DNA from: Diphasiastrum complanatum
Taxonomy: Eukaryota; Streptophyta; Lycopodiopsida; Lycopodiales; Lycopodiaceae
Direction: 5' to 3'
Length of the DNA stretch: 64,000 bases
Assembly: GCA_029204225.1 (NCBI GenBank)
Contig: CM055106.1
Location: 41,060,368-41,124,367 of the forward strand
Shown here: positions 1 through 13,392 of the stretch, piece by piece
Layout: every line of letters starts with the position of its first letter
Position numbering within the stretch: position 1 is the stretch's first letter
Notes under the pieces: generated by a model
Database searches by the model: none
Told to the model about the DNA's origin: nothing
What the model saw: the letters and a program-made list of their open reading frames with translations, nothing else
Made by a program: the position numbers and the translations under genes

Positions 1-1029
1 GCATAACGACAGTGCATTAAGTAGTTAAGACTTCATGCTCCCAATGCACTGAGCACTGACATGTTGTAGATTTACTAAGCTAAATTCTACTGCTTTTTTA
101 AGGTGACATTTTCACGTGCTAAAACATCCTTTTACACATTATTGAAAACAAGGTATTTGAGGGGGTCCTAGTGTGGTCTTATAATCGCATGGAAGGCAAA
201 TAGGAGATAAATCCTAAAGTAGCTTTCAATTTAGATAATTTGTACAAAACATATATATAGCAACTTGGTCCTAGTTCATTTGGTGATCTTATTTTTCGAG
301 ACATCCATCAATAAACAAAATACAACAACTTTTGCCAACTAATCTCAATCGGCTAATTCACAATCAACTTCAACTAGAACAACAATTTTATATTATTGCA
401 AGGCTGGGAGGCCAAATTTTTTGAGCTTTCACTTATAGTTAGGTCACCTACAACGACAAGTCACCACAACATAACCTCAGGTTACAATCACCATGATGTC
501 ACAAGCCACTCAACTCTACCAAACAAAGTAAAAAGAGGAGGCTAGAAAAGGAAAATTATCCAAACACCTTGTGTTCTTGTGGTGCTTAAGCTTTCCTTGT
601 ATTGTTGATGCTTTCATAACTAGTTTTCTTCAAGCTTTCATGTGTTGAGTCTATTCTTGTCCATACATCATATATAGACATGTATATTCACATACAATCT
701 AGAATTGATAGATGATTCCAATTCACATGGATGGCAAAATGTGGATTCAAAAGCATAGGTTGTGATGCAACAAACTACATGGCATGTTGTTTGTTGCACT
801 CACAACATTCAAAATTGCATTGAGGTTAATTCTTATAGAGAATGTATGCTAATCTAACCTCAACATTTACTAACTCCCATATATAATCAAGCATAATATT
901 TTTGTTCATGAGTTCCTTTGTTAGAACTTTTGATTGCCCCTCCAATTCAAGAAGAAATTTGGTGTGATTAACTGTAAGAAGAAATTTGACCTCTCACTTG
1001 TTGTGATTGACTGTAAATCATACCTAGGC

Positions 1030-3185
1030 AAATCTTGATTTGCATTGTATTTATAATATTAATGTATATTCTTGATATATCGGCGTCTAGACATAATGCA
1101 CTATTGTGTAGAACCAAGGAAACTGGATATCCTCAAAATATGCTTTTACTGTATTTGATGTTTGCAAAAGTTTGAGCCAAATTTTGATGACTTTGGAGCT
1201 TTGGTTCAAGGCTTCAAGCACCGTAGAACAGCTGAGTGTAAGCCTTACACATTTCTTGTGCGAAGTGGATATTTTATAGCTCTATACGTACCAGGAACCG
1301 TTGATGTGAGCTCATGTTGATACTGAAATTTTCAACTTTTTCTATCTTGAACGGTTTCTTTTGGATCTTCCATTTTGTTTTATTTGTATTGGTTATGAAG
1401 ATAATGATTGATCTAACATTGCAGCAACAAAAACATATGGATTCCTTTGAAGTAAATGCATCATTGAATATTTTTTAGCTTGTTTTTGTTTTTATTCTTA
1501 GCTGACCATGAAGAACTCATGATGTTGACGCTCGATCCGAGGTTGCAGCACCTGGAACATATGGATAGCTTTGATGTCAGTCAAACTAACAGATTTGCTC
1601 TGTATACTTTATGTAGGAACTTCTAGCACCATCAAGATCAACATTCAATATAAGGGCTCGACAGTACAAAAAAGTAGGTCATAAACAAAGAACATGCAAC
1701 TCCGACGCTGACACTTCAGGAGGAACACCTCCAGAAGCCGACTGAAATGACTGTTTTATTATCGTGGAACTCGCCCCGTAAGGGCAAAGCTCCTATTGCA
1801 AATACATCTTCAGCATAAGCAAGAGATAGAAGCATAGAATGCAAGTATTCAGACCTTCATTTAGGTTAGAGAGGCAAATTGGCCTTAAGAATTGAAATGG
1901 ATTCCGCACTCACAATAACATGGTCTTCTCCATAGTACCAACTTACAACAATTCGACTAGAATAACCTCAGATATTCCCAAATCACCACTGAAAATTCTG
2001 GTAAGAGCAGAGTGCAACCCCTCGAGACAGCTCATCATTGGCAATGCTGATATAGTCACTCCTTTGACAATTCCGTGCGCCCTTGTCACATGCATATTGA
2101 AGAGGATTGTAAAATTTGGATCTACCAAAATTTATTTAAGGATATGCAAAAAACTATAATACGCTAGTCCTCACAGTGTCTTAGATGCATGCTTTCAGTT
2201 CACATGGCACCCTTGAGTAAAGTTTTACAGATATAACAAAAGAGTATAATTTAGAAACGCTTAAACAACCACGATACCCTTGATACCTTGGGGGTAGCAC
2301 ATGCCATGTAAATCATGTGCATATATGCCTTGGCAAATATATAAGCAAGATCCTAATGTATCTGCAGAATCAAACACTACAAATCAGAAGCCATGCAAAG
2401 AAAGAACGACAAGCCAGATTCCCTAGATTGCCTGTATTGCCTTTTACTATCCATGACGTCGTAATTGAACCAAAAGCCCTAATACTTTCAAAGCAATAGA
2501 CAAATACACAAGCAATAAGCTGGCTAGGGTTTCATATTTGCTGCTTAGAAAAATCTCAATTACTGGATGTAGGATTAAGCCGTAAGTAATAGGCCAGAAA
2601 TAATTCTGTATCTACTTTCTGAATAACGAGATGCGCCGCGAGGCCGTATGATCATCGTTTTTTGCCTTTCAATTTCTCCACGAGCGATGCATACACGAAA
2701 ATACGCTGCCAAAGGTAAACAGTACAAGTTCAATGAAGCTATCTGCAGGTTCAGGAGGCAAACGGCATCATTGAAATCGAAATACATACCTGTTAACATA
2801 TCATTCCCAAACCTCGTGTTTCTAACACGACAGTTTGGTTCGATAGATCTAGCATATAGGGACAATTTAAACATACAAGCAAAACATGAGCAATTCATAT
2901 GCAATTCAGGCTTTCACGTGGCCTCTCTTGTCTTGCTCCTCTTCCTAAGAGGCCTTTCCTTCCCTTTGTTATTGTGTCGTCATTCCCATCGCCATCGGCA
3001 TCGCCATCGCCATCGCCATAGCCATAGCCATCGCCATCTGTGCTGTTATAGAGAAAACCTACTTCATAGAAGAGAGAAGGGCCTATGTATAATAAGCCAA
3101 AGTTGAAGGAGGAAAGCTGATGAGGTTATTGTATTTATAGTCCTTATGGCCGACTCAAAATTTCTCACATGCATATACATAGAGG
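1030..3185 (-). pseudogene. Gene-like unit L1, unknown function (copy 1 of 4)
   Basis: This block of about 2.15 kb reads as a gene on the minus strand and recurs at 16775-19035, 44046-45765 and 56405-58560. It has a TATA-like TATAAATA upstream, then a run of ATG-GCN hexamers at about 3020-2976 that would encode Met-Ala repeats and stops soon after. Several stretches resemble exons bounded by GT/AG, but no continuous frame survives, so I treat it as a decayed host gene or captured gene fragment. Two long overlapping frames on opposite strands at 2575-2904 and 2648-2890 are shared unchanged with R1. I do not recognise a protein family. On the opposite (plus) strand, near 1397-1460 and 1500-1580, sit two similar exon-like segments. 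Confidence 0.5.
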
Positions 3186-4735
3186 CAAATGCCTAACTCT
3201 ATCCCTTAAAGTCAGCCTTCCCATACACAATGTCAAAAGCGAAATTTTGTTTTCACATCACTTTTTTTTCTAAATTGGCAGAATGTGCATATCGACACCA
3301 ATGGCTGACTTCCATATGGCACATGCACACTCTACTATGAGCGCAAGTTTTTTTTTTCTCATTTACTTTTCTTTAAGTAAGAATGTTCATGTGCGATGTG
3401 TTTGCAAGTCATTGGTTGTCCATATGCACAATATGTAGGAATGTTTCTTGCTTAGGCATAAATCTTTTATTGATTGTTTGCACACAAATTTTGGTGAAAG
3501 GTTAAAAATCCTTGGAGAGCACAACATACAACAAACCACCTATGAGGACCTTTGAAATGTTATGATTGAGGTGAACCACATACAATTTTTAAATGCATAG
3601 TTGAGAGTTGTAACGACCATATATACAAGGACTTTTTGCTCAAGCCCACTAGCCAGTTTTTCATCAACCTAGTCATGATAATGCCAAATTCACCCAGGAT
3701 AGTGATGTTGTAACTCAAGTGTATATCCATGTGTGTCCAAAAAGAAAGAGTGACTTAAGACAAAAAAAATTCATTGAAATTTGTCTCCGCACACCTTCAC
3801 TCGATAGACACTTAGAACGAATAAGATACATTTGACTAGTAACTAATTATTTTCAATTTTAGTCAATGCGTGATGCGAATACAAATTTTGTATTGATAAG
3901 CATGATTACCTTACAAAACAATTCTGATATGCGTATAGGAAGTATTGTACTTGTTCTCAATTGCTATTCTAATTATTAGAAAATTCGTTATCTAGATATG
4001 GTTGATATTTTACATGTCTGGTAGTGTATGGATCATAACGGATGGAAATATTGTATATCTTTGGTTTGAGATGGATATTATGCATATCTCTAGCATATGA
4101 TCCAATTCAATTATATCCAATGAAGTAATGAGATTCTAAGTTATCTATGATGGATTCTAGATTAAAACTTGAATGTATTTTCATATCTAAGTTAGTACTT
4201 TCTTAAAAAATTCTTGTTGATCTAGATGTTTATGTCGTTGGTTATTCTAGATAATCAATATGAGGGGGATTTATGAGGATGACCAGTCCAAGTTGAGAAT
4301 AGAACATCATATATCTTCTATATCTAGGCATTACAAGATAAAAAACAAAAGGTGGTTAAAGAATCATTTCCATGTAGTGTACTTGTATAGATTGGTAATT
4401 GATAGTAAAAAATGTCGATTAATATTGAAAGAGCTTATGGATGACTCTAAAGAGAGAAGCACATCATGTTCCAAACTGACTAGGCTCATGTTGCAAGTAA
4501 TTTGATTTGATTAGCCAAGGCCTAGCATAGCTTTGTTGGTACATGACCTAGAGTCAAGGGATGCCCTTAAGTTAGAACAATCTCTAAATTGCGTTTTAGG
4601 ACCACTAGCATGGACATGCATAGGAAATTGCTTATCCCATTAAGGGTGAGGTTTTCACTAGTATCTTAGTTGAGAAATTGGGCCATGGAATGAGCCTATC
4701 ATGATGTTGGGGATGGCTCTGATGAATTATAAGCT
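3186..4735 (-). other. Internal remnant downstream of a copia LTR, no recognisable protein
   Basis: This stretch lies just after the end of a copia LTR read on the minus strand and corresponds to right-arm 54861-56400. The only notable open frame is 4260-4505 on the plus strand, which matches 55335-55087 with a few changes but resembles nothing I know. No gag, protease, integrase or reverse transcriptase motif is visible. It may be the untranslated leader of the element plus unrelated flank. In this arm the primer binding site is damaged: where the right arm has the full TGGTATCAGAGC, about 13 bp are missing at 4736. Confidence 0.4.
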
Positions 4736-5213
4736 CTGGGAAACTTCTTAAACGAAGTCCCAACCAACATGAGAAAGACAATGAATACTATGAAGAACAG
4801 TGATAACTGTGTTAAGGAGGATCATGGATTACTTAGAGAACAAAGATTAGAGAGCTGTTCAGTTTGCGTTGAATACAATTATTAGTGTAGGAGTCTTAAG
4901 ACTACCATGAAGAGAAATTGCAAAAAACAATTAGGCGTCTGTGACAGCCATGCAATTATCTAATACTAATATTCTGATACAAAAAAATGTTAATACAATT
5001 AGGCATCAAAGACAACCATACATTTCTCTGTTATGATACTATTTCAAGGGAAGAGTGAGAGTTAATGAACATTCAACAAGAATGCAAAGAGATGGAACAA
5101 TAGTGATTATATATATTAAAGTTGTAATAACAACGATCAGATCACAATACAATTGCGTTGATAAGCGTGTGATCCTACTTACAAAAACAAAACAATAGCT
5201 ATCATTCTGAATA

Positions 5214-5292
<79 letters not shown>

Positions 5293-5837
5293 ATCACTAA
5301 CTCTGAGGAGTCAGCTGCTGTAAAGACCCATTTTGGTCGTTTTCTGATGGAGTATCTTCATGCATCCTCTCTTACTTCTCCAATCGCTCATTTACTTATA
5401 GTACCTAGTAGATCTTGTGTTATTCTAACTTTACAACTACAAGATAGTTTAACAACTGTTTAACTGACTAATTAGGATAATCGTTATTGGAGCGTGAAGG
5501 CGTAGACAGTCTGTACTTGGAATCTTGTATAAATCTACAGAGTGTCGCAATTTTCGCATTTTTCGGGCGGATTGTTGCATATCTGAAAGTGCGTGAAATG
5601 GACTAAAACCTTCAGTGAACACTTTGTCATCTTTTTCACAAAACCTTTAGTGCCCAGAAAAGCCCGAAAGTGCAGTGGAAGTCTTTGTCAGGTTTTTTTC
5701 GCATGTTGCAACATTCAGTTCAAAAATGCAAACTGCTAAAAAAATAGTTCAATTTTTACAGACATCTTTGAGAGAGTAGTTTTGAGAGAAGAAAGGAAGG
5801 TTGTTAGGATGAGTAGGGATTAGATTAAATTCCAACA
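4736..5837 (-). mobile_element. Full-length copia LTR, about 1.1 kb, with TC microsatellite
   Basis: On the minus strand the block starts TGTTGGAATT at 5837 and runs to about 4736, where the right-arm counterpart ends in CCCCACA followed by the initiator tRNA-Met primer site. The length and the TGTTGGA start match copia A of this window (1126-1130 bp). It contains the motif family GTGTCGCA...TTTTCGCATTTTT shared with the LTRs of copia A and C, and a (TC)n tract. The right arm keeps only the last 155 bp. Assignment as the 5' LTR of a copia element whose internal region is lost is an inference. Confidence 0.6.
5217..5289. repeat. (TC)n microsatellite, 73 bp
   Basis: Uninterrupted TC dinucleotide tract of about 36 units inside the left copia LTR. 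Absent from the right arm because that part of the LTR is deleted. Confidence 0.98.
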
Positions 5838-7706
5838 TGTCATTCCTCCTAGACCTAGTTATGGCACCACCTTCTTGAGAAGTGGGCTATGGTAGTATGA
5901 GATGCCATATTGAGGGGGGGTTGAGAAAGGAAAAAGTGGGAACAGAAACAGTAAACTGGGTAATGACAATGTCCATGGTCAATGGTTGAGGGGGCTAATC
6001 GCATGTTGTTCCTTAATATTTACTACTTCTTTGGATCTATGTCAAGATGGATATTGATGGTCTTCACGACACACACACATCTTCCTCTCCTAAATATGTA
6101 GTAGGAGGTGAATTCAGTGACAAACAACAACTTTTAGTTAAAATTCCGTTAGGATCTATTGTAGTATGCATATCACATCAATCAATCACCATAGCCACTC
6201 CTCACAAGCTCTCAAGGATGGCACAACAAAAGCTAATAGATTACAAAGAAACATTGTACATATAGGAAAAGCCCCAAAGTGCATGGGCTTAACAAGTGTC
6301 ACTAAACTGGCCTACCACCTGCCAAGAGGCCCAATATTGCCAAACCAACTAACAAACCCAAGACATACCCCTGAGTATAGCATAACGAAACCAAAATCCA
6401 ATGTACAGGCTAATTTCCTTCTAGTGTGGCTACTCAGCTAACCCAAGTAGCTGGCTATGGGACGAGTGCCCGACTGATATGTCAATGGCAGGTCAAGTCC
6501 CAATAAAAACCAAGTACATTATATCTAATTAACTGTACACTAACTACAATATCACATTTGAAGCTTAATAAACAACTGAATCGGATCATAACTAATTTCT
6601 AACTCTCTCTCTTAAGCTCAAATGTGATAGGAGTAAAGAAATACAAATTGTAGCAACGTTTAGAGTATCCAAAAGATGTTATGCATATCATGCCACCTTG
6701 TACTTGACTCACACTCAAGCACACCAACAAACCACCAGGTTTGACTCACAAAGGATCATGCACACACGATGCTCACATAGACTCTCTACCACACTCTCGA
6801 CCAACTAACTTGTCTCCAATCTGACTTGAACACAATTGGACCACATGAGCGACATGGCTCAACCTGAGGAAATCGCACTACCACCATGAGACTTACATCC
6901 TCCATCTAGCTAGGCTGACATCCTATTAGACACTTACAAGCACAAACCTATAAAGCTGACATAAATGGGCTACTAAGGCTCTACCTAAGAAAATCTTACT
7001 GACACCATAAGATTGTACCCTCACCAGATAGACATCTAGTAGACATAACAACAAGTCAATGAGCATATCAAATGACTACTTTGTTTCTAGCGTAGAAAAT
7101 TCATAAACACATACAACTCTGACTCAGATCTAGACTCTTGTGACAAGGCAACATGCAAGCTCATACATACTCATGCAAACCAACATGAGTGATAAAGTGT
7201 CAAATGCATGACCATGGCCTGCCCAAACATGGTATCATGTCATACCAACACCTGTGCCACCTATAGATCTACTACTACACCACTAGTCACCAAATCAGGT
7301 CCTCTTGATCATGGCCACCCACACCTATAACCAAGATGCTCTCACGCCCAAGCATATCCAATTGATGTCACCATACATCATCCAAAGATCTCTAACAATC
7401 CAATGAGCGCTCCAAGCCTCATCTCTGATGTCTTTCCCAAACAAAGCAGTTCTCCAAGCCACTTTTCCCTAACATAATATCCAATAAGCCCTGAAATACA
7501 TCCATTCCCCATGCTCCAAGCACAAGAGTCTACCAAGGACTCAATGAATGAATGTACGCAAACCTCACCATAGGCTATACTTGAGTAGCTCACCCATCTC
7601 CCTGACATGTTGATGATGATTTGCCTATCCTACATCCCATGTAGGCTCAGCTTCCCATGATTGACGTTGCCAACTTTGACTTGATCAGCACAAAGACCTC
7701 CCACCA
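5838..7706. other. Left-arm-only segment without recognisable genes
   Basis: This stretch exists only in the left arm. It follows the TGTTGGA end of the copia LTR. Short open frames occur, the largest at 7378-7608 (minus, 76 codons) and 6047-6265 (plus), but none resembles a known family. Around 6440-6640 a purine-rich run (on the minus strand) followed by an LTR-like stretch suggests further degenerate retroelement sequence; I could not define ends. In the right arm the equivalent junction is at about 54687, with the short shared sequence AGG at the breakpoints. Confidence 0.4.
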
Positions 7707-7789
7707 AGGAGCCTGTCGCACCAATACATCCATCATATCATCCAAACCATAGAAAATGCATACTCGATCCAACCATTATGATGATCAAC

Positions 7790-9186
7790 TCACCCATGAT
7801 TCTGTAGAATATCAGGTAGGATAGCTCCACCAAAACCCTGTACTCTGTACCATCTGACATCTCCTCTATAGAGAATTCCATGATCTAGAGTACCCGAGAT
7901 GTATCTCAAGATCCTTTTAGCATTTTTCCAATGTATTACTAATGGATCTTGCATATATTGACTTAGCCTGCACACACTAAAGCATAGATCAGGCCTAGTG
8001 ATGGTGATCCACATTAAGGAGCCTATAAGTTGCCTATAAAGAGTGACGTCCATAAAGGATGCTTCATCACTTTTGTTGAGCACTTTTACATCTTGCTCCA
8101 TTGGTGTTTCTACATGCTTGCAATCTTGCATCTCGAATCTATTGAGCAAACTTTGAGCAAACCTAGTTTGACTAATGAAGATGAAATCTGAACCTCCAAG
8201 TACTTCTATGCCCAATATAAAGTGAAGTTGACCAAGATCTACCATCTTAAATTCTAGTGATAGATTTTTCCTGGTTTTCTCAATACCATCAATGTTATCA
8301 CCACTAAGGATGATGTCATCTACATACATAAATAAAAGTACAATGCCATTTACATCATACATTATGTACAAAGTTGGATCATATTCACTTTAAGTGAATC
8401 CAATAGAAACTAAGAAATCATGAAGTCTTGAATTCCAATATCTTGATGCTTGCTTCAAACCATATAAGCTCCTTCGAAGATGACATACTTTACCTTCCAT
8501 CCTGAGCTTGATGAAGCCTTGGGGCTGCTCCATGAAGATGTCTTCTTCCAAATAACCATTTAAGAATGTATTTAGAAACATCCATTTGAAAGAGCATCCA
8601 ACCAAAATGTGAAGCAAGTGCAAGAAGCAATCTTATTGTGACCATCTTGGCCACAGGTGCAAAAGTTTCTTCAAAATCTATGCCCTTGCTTGAGCATATC
8701 CTTTGGCAACTAGCCTTGCCTTGTGTTTGCTTACACTTCCATCCATATTGATTTCTAGCTTAAAAACCCATTTACATCCAATCACATTCTTAAGAGGTCT
8801 GTGCCATTCTTCATCAAAGCATTATATTCATCTATGCTTAAAACCATTCCTTTAAACTCAATGCATCTTCTACACATGAAGGTTCTTCAAAATTTGAAAT
8901 GAGTGCAAAGGATGAAGATGGATTACCCTCGGCTTGCTTCCCCTTGTCTTGGTATGTGAGACCCACATGATGGCTCCATTCTTGCCCTTGAGGATCTTCT
9001 TGGAGTGATTGGTTCACTTGGCTCTAGCTCCTCCTCAAGATCTATGACATCTTGATCCTCGACCACCTCCCTCTTGATAGGTGATTTGATTGAGCCATCA
9101 ATAAGTTTATGCATATTATCCTCATCAAAAATGATATCTCTAGAAACCACAAACTTCTTTGAAGATGGAATGTATACCTTATATCC
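7790..9186 (-). pseudogene. Copia B, 3' half (linker and reverse transcriptase), left copy
   Basis: Minus-strand remains of a Ty1/copia pol downstream of the copia A insertion. From 9186 it encodes the region after integrase (VSRDIIFDED block and acidic linker, then RRSSR), followed by the reverse transcriptase start (CKWVF-type block, about 8770), QPQGF and YGLKQAS (8390-8623), then the active site YVDD near 8320 and the blocks up to RYISGTLDHG (7790-8371). The RNase H domain and 3' LTR are missing. At least two frameshifts break the frame. The active-site Val is retained here, whereas the right arm has YADD. Confidence 0.88.
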
Positions 9187-9191
9187 CTTGT

Positions 9192-10320
9192 TGTTGGAGA
9201 AAGAGAGTATGTCATGTGTGAGAAACGAAAATAGCTCGAAAATGAAAAACGAACACGAAAAGAAACGAAACATGAACGAGAAACGAACTCGAACGGAAAG
9301 TGTTCGTGCGCAGCGGAATGAGCTATACGACTCTTTCCCTAAATATGACTATGCCTATCAGAGACAAACATGGCATTAGTGATAGAAATCATGGCCGTTC
9401 TGATTACGTAGCCAAACGCTAATTGAACACCAGAAAAATAACTTTTTGCGAATAGCTAGACAAATTATTTGTCGCGAATGATTCACGAAGAGAGAGAAAT
9501 AGCTCGACTGATAATTAGTCGTAAATGATTCACGAAGAGAGAGACTAATTACCAAATTGAACAACTGGAAAAGTCAGACAAAATGAAATCAAGCATAGCT
9601 ATACTAACACAAATCTGAATGCAGAACAAAGAGCTGTTATCAGATTAAGTATATTAAATATACATGTCAATAATGCGGTAGAGCACAAGACAATAGTGGA
9701 CGAAACCACATGCTCTACAAATCTAATTCAATCTGTAAAAGAATGAAACCTTATTATTGACAATAAAGAATCAATGCACAAGACATCTACTTCATTTATC
9801 TCTCTGATGAGCTTCTAATGCTAAATTCACACACACTTGATTTTCAATATCTTAATGAACGATCAGATTGAATACGCAAATGGTATTCAATATATATACA
9901 TATTGTTACAGGTGTGCAGATGAAGAAAGTACAAAGTGGATGTGCTGTTTGTAGGAGATCCTGGGTGGCTGCAATCGTTGTCAAGTCTGTTAGCGCAGTT
10001 GCATGGGGTGAGCGTGAAGAGGCCGTGACGTCAGCCTTCGCTGTAATGAACATTGGTGAAGATGCGAAAAATGCGACACTCTGACGAAATGCCTTAGGAT
10101 TGATATACAAGGTGCCTTCGGCATTTTTGTAAGGCAGTGTCGTCTTTTTCGCCTATCACAAATCACGTGTAAAAACACAGTGTTGTGTGTTTCACCTTTT
10201 CTTTGCCTGTGAGAATTTACATGTATATGTGCAGACTGTGTGACAACGTGAGTAAATATGCAGCAAGAATGGAGGCAGATTAAAAATGGGATTTAGGAGA
10301 GTAGAGGAGATAAATCCAAC

Positions 10321-10321
<1 letters not shown>
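9192..10321 (-). repeat. 3' LTR of copia A, left copy (1130 bp)
   Basis: Runs from TGTTGGA at 10321 to TCCAACA at 9192 on the minus strand. It contains a purine-rich end with repeated CGAAAACGAA-like motifs (about 9225-9300), an AATAAAG-like signal, and the paired motifs TTTACACGTGATTTGTGA and AAGGCAGTGTCGTC. The LTR differs from the partial 5' LTR by many substitutions, so it is not a recent insertion. Confidence 0.88.

Positions 10322-10351
<30 letters not shown>
10322..10351 (-). other. Polypurine tract of copia A expanded to 30 G
   Basis: Thirty consecutive Cs on the plus strand (G on the element's sense strand) lie directly before the 3' LTR, where the primer for plus-strand DNA synthesis is made. 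The right-arm copy has AAGGGGGGG here (7 Gs). Expansion by slippage is likely; a base-calling error in the run is possible. Confidence 0.9.
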
Positions 10352-13300
10352 TTAATCTGGATCCATGAATGACTTGATCTTCAGACTGAGCGATGCACAA
10401 AATATGTTGTGTGCATTAACACTAAGTGCTTTTGTGAATATGTCTGCAACCATGTCCTGCGTTCTACAGTATATTAAGCTTACCTCCTTGTTGAGAACCT
10501 TGCCCCTGATGTAGTGATATTTGATTTCAATGTGATTACTCCTAGAGTGAGATCTAGGGTTGATCGATAAAGCAATAGCACTCTGATTATCACAAAATGA
10601 AATTTTAGGGCTGTACTGATGCAGATTAACGTCTGACAGTAAATTCCTTAACCAAAACGCTTTCTTAATAGATTGAGAAGCAGTAATGTATTATGCTTCT
10701 GTAGAAGAAAGTGCGATAGAGGTTTGCTTACGACTGTTCCATGAGATAGGACCACCGTTGAAGAAGAATGTAAATTCAGATGTGGACTTATGATTGTCTA
10801 CGTCTCCTCCCCATCTTGCATCAAAATAACCACTGAGCTGATGAAGATTGTCGTTGCTAACATCTCCATAGCAGATGCACTGGTCCATGGTAGCTTGAAT
10901 ATATCTCATGACTCGTATGAGAGCCTTCCAATGGGTAATGCTAGGATTAGCCATATATTGGTTGAGTAAGCTTACAACAAAAGAGATATCTGATCTTGTA
11001 CAGACCATTGTGTACATGAGAGATCCAAGTATCGATCGATAGAAATACTCTCTCATCTGCTCCTCTTCCTGTTTGGTGTGGGGACATTGGTCCTTCGACA
11101 AATGCAAGCCTGGATCCATTGGTGAGTGAGCTAATTTACAATTCATTAGATTGTATTTGTTAAAAACACTATGAAAATATCTTTGTTGAGTGATGTAGAT
11201 CAGTCGTCTTGCTCTGTCTCTGTGGATCTGAATTTCCAAACAAAAGTGAGCTTCACCCAGATCAGTCATGTCAAACTCTGAAAACAGCATCTGCTTAGCA
11301 TCCTTGACCATATTGCTATTGTTGTTGAAGAGCAACGTATAAGGTGATGATAATGAAGGATTGCTGCACTGACTTGGAGTAAACGTTGCAATCAGCAGTG
11401 CTTGGTATGAATCCTTGTTCAATGAGAAATGTGTTGATCCTTTGAAACCAAGCTCTGGCAGACTATTTTAAGCCGTATAGTGCTTTGTGGAGTTTACAGA
11501 CATGATTCTTCATACCTTCCAAAACATATCCTTCGTGCTGGATCATGTAGATATCTTCTTGTATAACTCCATTCAGATAGGCTGTTTGTACATCAAGTTG
11601 ATGTACTTCGAGGTCGGCAGCTGCAGCATAAGACATGAGCATTCGGATCAACAAATGTTTGACTATTGGACTGAAAGTCTCGTTGTAGTCGACATTGAGG
11701 ATCTGAGTGAATCCTTGTGCTACCAGTCTTGCCTTCCTTCAATCAATTGTTCCGTTGGGATTGTATTTGATCTTAAAGATCCATTTGCAATCAATGATAT
11801 TGCAACCAATGGGAGCTTCGACTAGTGACCATGTTTGGCTTCCTCGTGTCTTTTGGGATTTGTGCTTAGGCAATGCACCCAAACACTTTTAGGTTCTTTA
11901 CTGAGGGCTTAGAGCCTGTCCACACCTCGTGGAGTGTCTTGCTTGAGAGGGCCTTGGTCGAACATCTGTTATGGACATAATCTGCAGTGGAGATAGCTTC
12001 ATCCCAGAATCTCTTGGGCAACGATGCATGTGCTAGCATACATTTGGCATATTCAACCAAGATACGGTTCTTCCTCTTGGCTAAGCCATTAGAGTGAGGA
12101 CTGTAAGGAGTGATGAACTGTTGGTCAATGCCTTGGCTTTGGCAGTATTCCTTAAACTCGATAGAGATATATTCTCCAGCGTTATCTGAGCTTAGAGCCT
12201 TGATCGTCTGTCCAGTCTCCTTTTCTGCATGCTCCTTGAAGATTCTGAAGCAGTTGAAGGCTTTTGATTTCTTTTTTATAAAATACACCATAGTCCTTTT
12301 GGAAAATTCATCAATAACGGTTAGAAATACTTGGCATCCTTCAGCGAAGGATTTTTCATCGGGCCACAAATGTATGAATGTACATCTAGCAATCTTCTAG
12401 CAATCTGCTGATGGCTTGATTTAAATGGTTTCCTAATCTGTATACCAACTAGAAAGTCTTGACAGACAGGTAACTCAACTTTATCGCGAGGATAGTCGAG
12501 ATCAAGAACAATAGATTGTCTAGACATTTGTTGTACAACAGCATGATTCAAATGACCAAGTCTATAATGCCAAAATAAAATTTTATTTGCATGAATAGAA
12601 GTATTGAGAGCCTGACTAGAGGCCAAAAAGCAATGACTTAATTTATAAAAGTATTCATGCCTCTTTTCGAGGGCTAGAATCTTGTCTGTCCTATCAACTA
12701 CTTTGCATTGATCACATTCGAATTCTACTCTATGTCCTAGATCTGTGATTCTGCTTATAGAGAGCAGATTTGTAGATAAATTTGGTACATACAAGACTTT
12801 AGAGAGTAGCTTAGACAGATCATTTTCAAAGCTTAATCTTATAGTGCCTTCACCTTTAATAGCTTGTGTGCTATATTGTCACCAAGGTGAACATATTTCT
12901 GGATACTGTAAAGTGTATAGGACTCAAAACAGCCAATAAGGCTAGTCATGTGATGAGTGGCTCCAGAATCTAGGAACCAAGAACTGTTGCCAGATGCTCC
13001 ATGATGGCTGGTCATGAAGACATCATGATCCGCTTCTTGAATAGGTTGTGGAGCTTCTACAGCTACATTTGTCACTATATTTGACTGTCCCTTACTGTTG
13101 TTCTTCGCTTGCAGTATCCTGCAGTCTTGAGTTTCATGGCTGTTTTGCTTGTAGTATCTGCAGAACAGCTTCTTTTTTGTCTGCGGATTCGACTGTTCTT
13201 TGTGTTGTGCAGGTTTTTGGATTGCTTTGGGCCTTTCTTCTTCTTCTGCTTAGTCGTGCTCTTGTTGGTGTATAAGACGTGAGAATCAGTTGAAGAACTT

Positions 13301-13392
13301 GAGGCTTCGTTCCTCCGCGTGTCTTCTTGCAACAACATAGTAATGACTCTCGAAAGAGTCAATTCTAGATGAGTCATGATGATCAATACTTA
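10352..13392 (-). pseudogene. Degenerate gag-pol of copia A, left copy
   Basis: Minus-strand Ty1/copia pol in several frames. In order: gag C-terminus with a zinc-knuckle remnant (about 13130-13200), protease WFLDSGATHHMT (near 12960), the pre-integrase block VPNLSTNLLSISRITD (12790) with WHYRLGHLN (about 12570), integrase core with SDNAGEY (about 12190) and PYSPHSNGLAKRKNR, then a jump straight to the reverse transcriptase (CKWIFKIKY, about 11790), LDVQTAYLNG, and RNase H with DARWGGD and ISWNSRKQT. The linker between integrase and reverse transcriptase is deleted. The YVDD active site near 11335 has been removed by an 11 bp deletion between ACGTTG direct repeats. The element cannot be autonomous. 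Confidence 0.88.

Noticed and set aside
2648-3106. Plus-strand 152-codon frame with His-Arg repeats in L1
   Set aside because: It is antisense to the ATG-GCN hexamer run; the His-Arg repeat arises from the simple repeat, and R1 has it broken in two.
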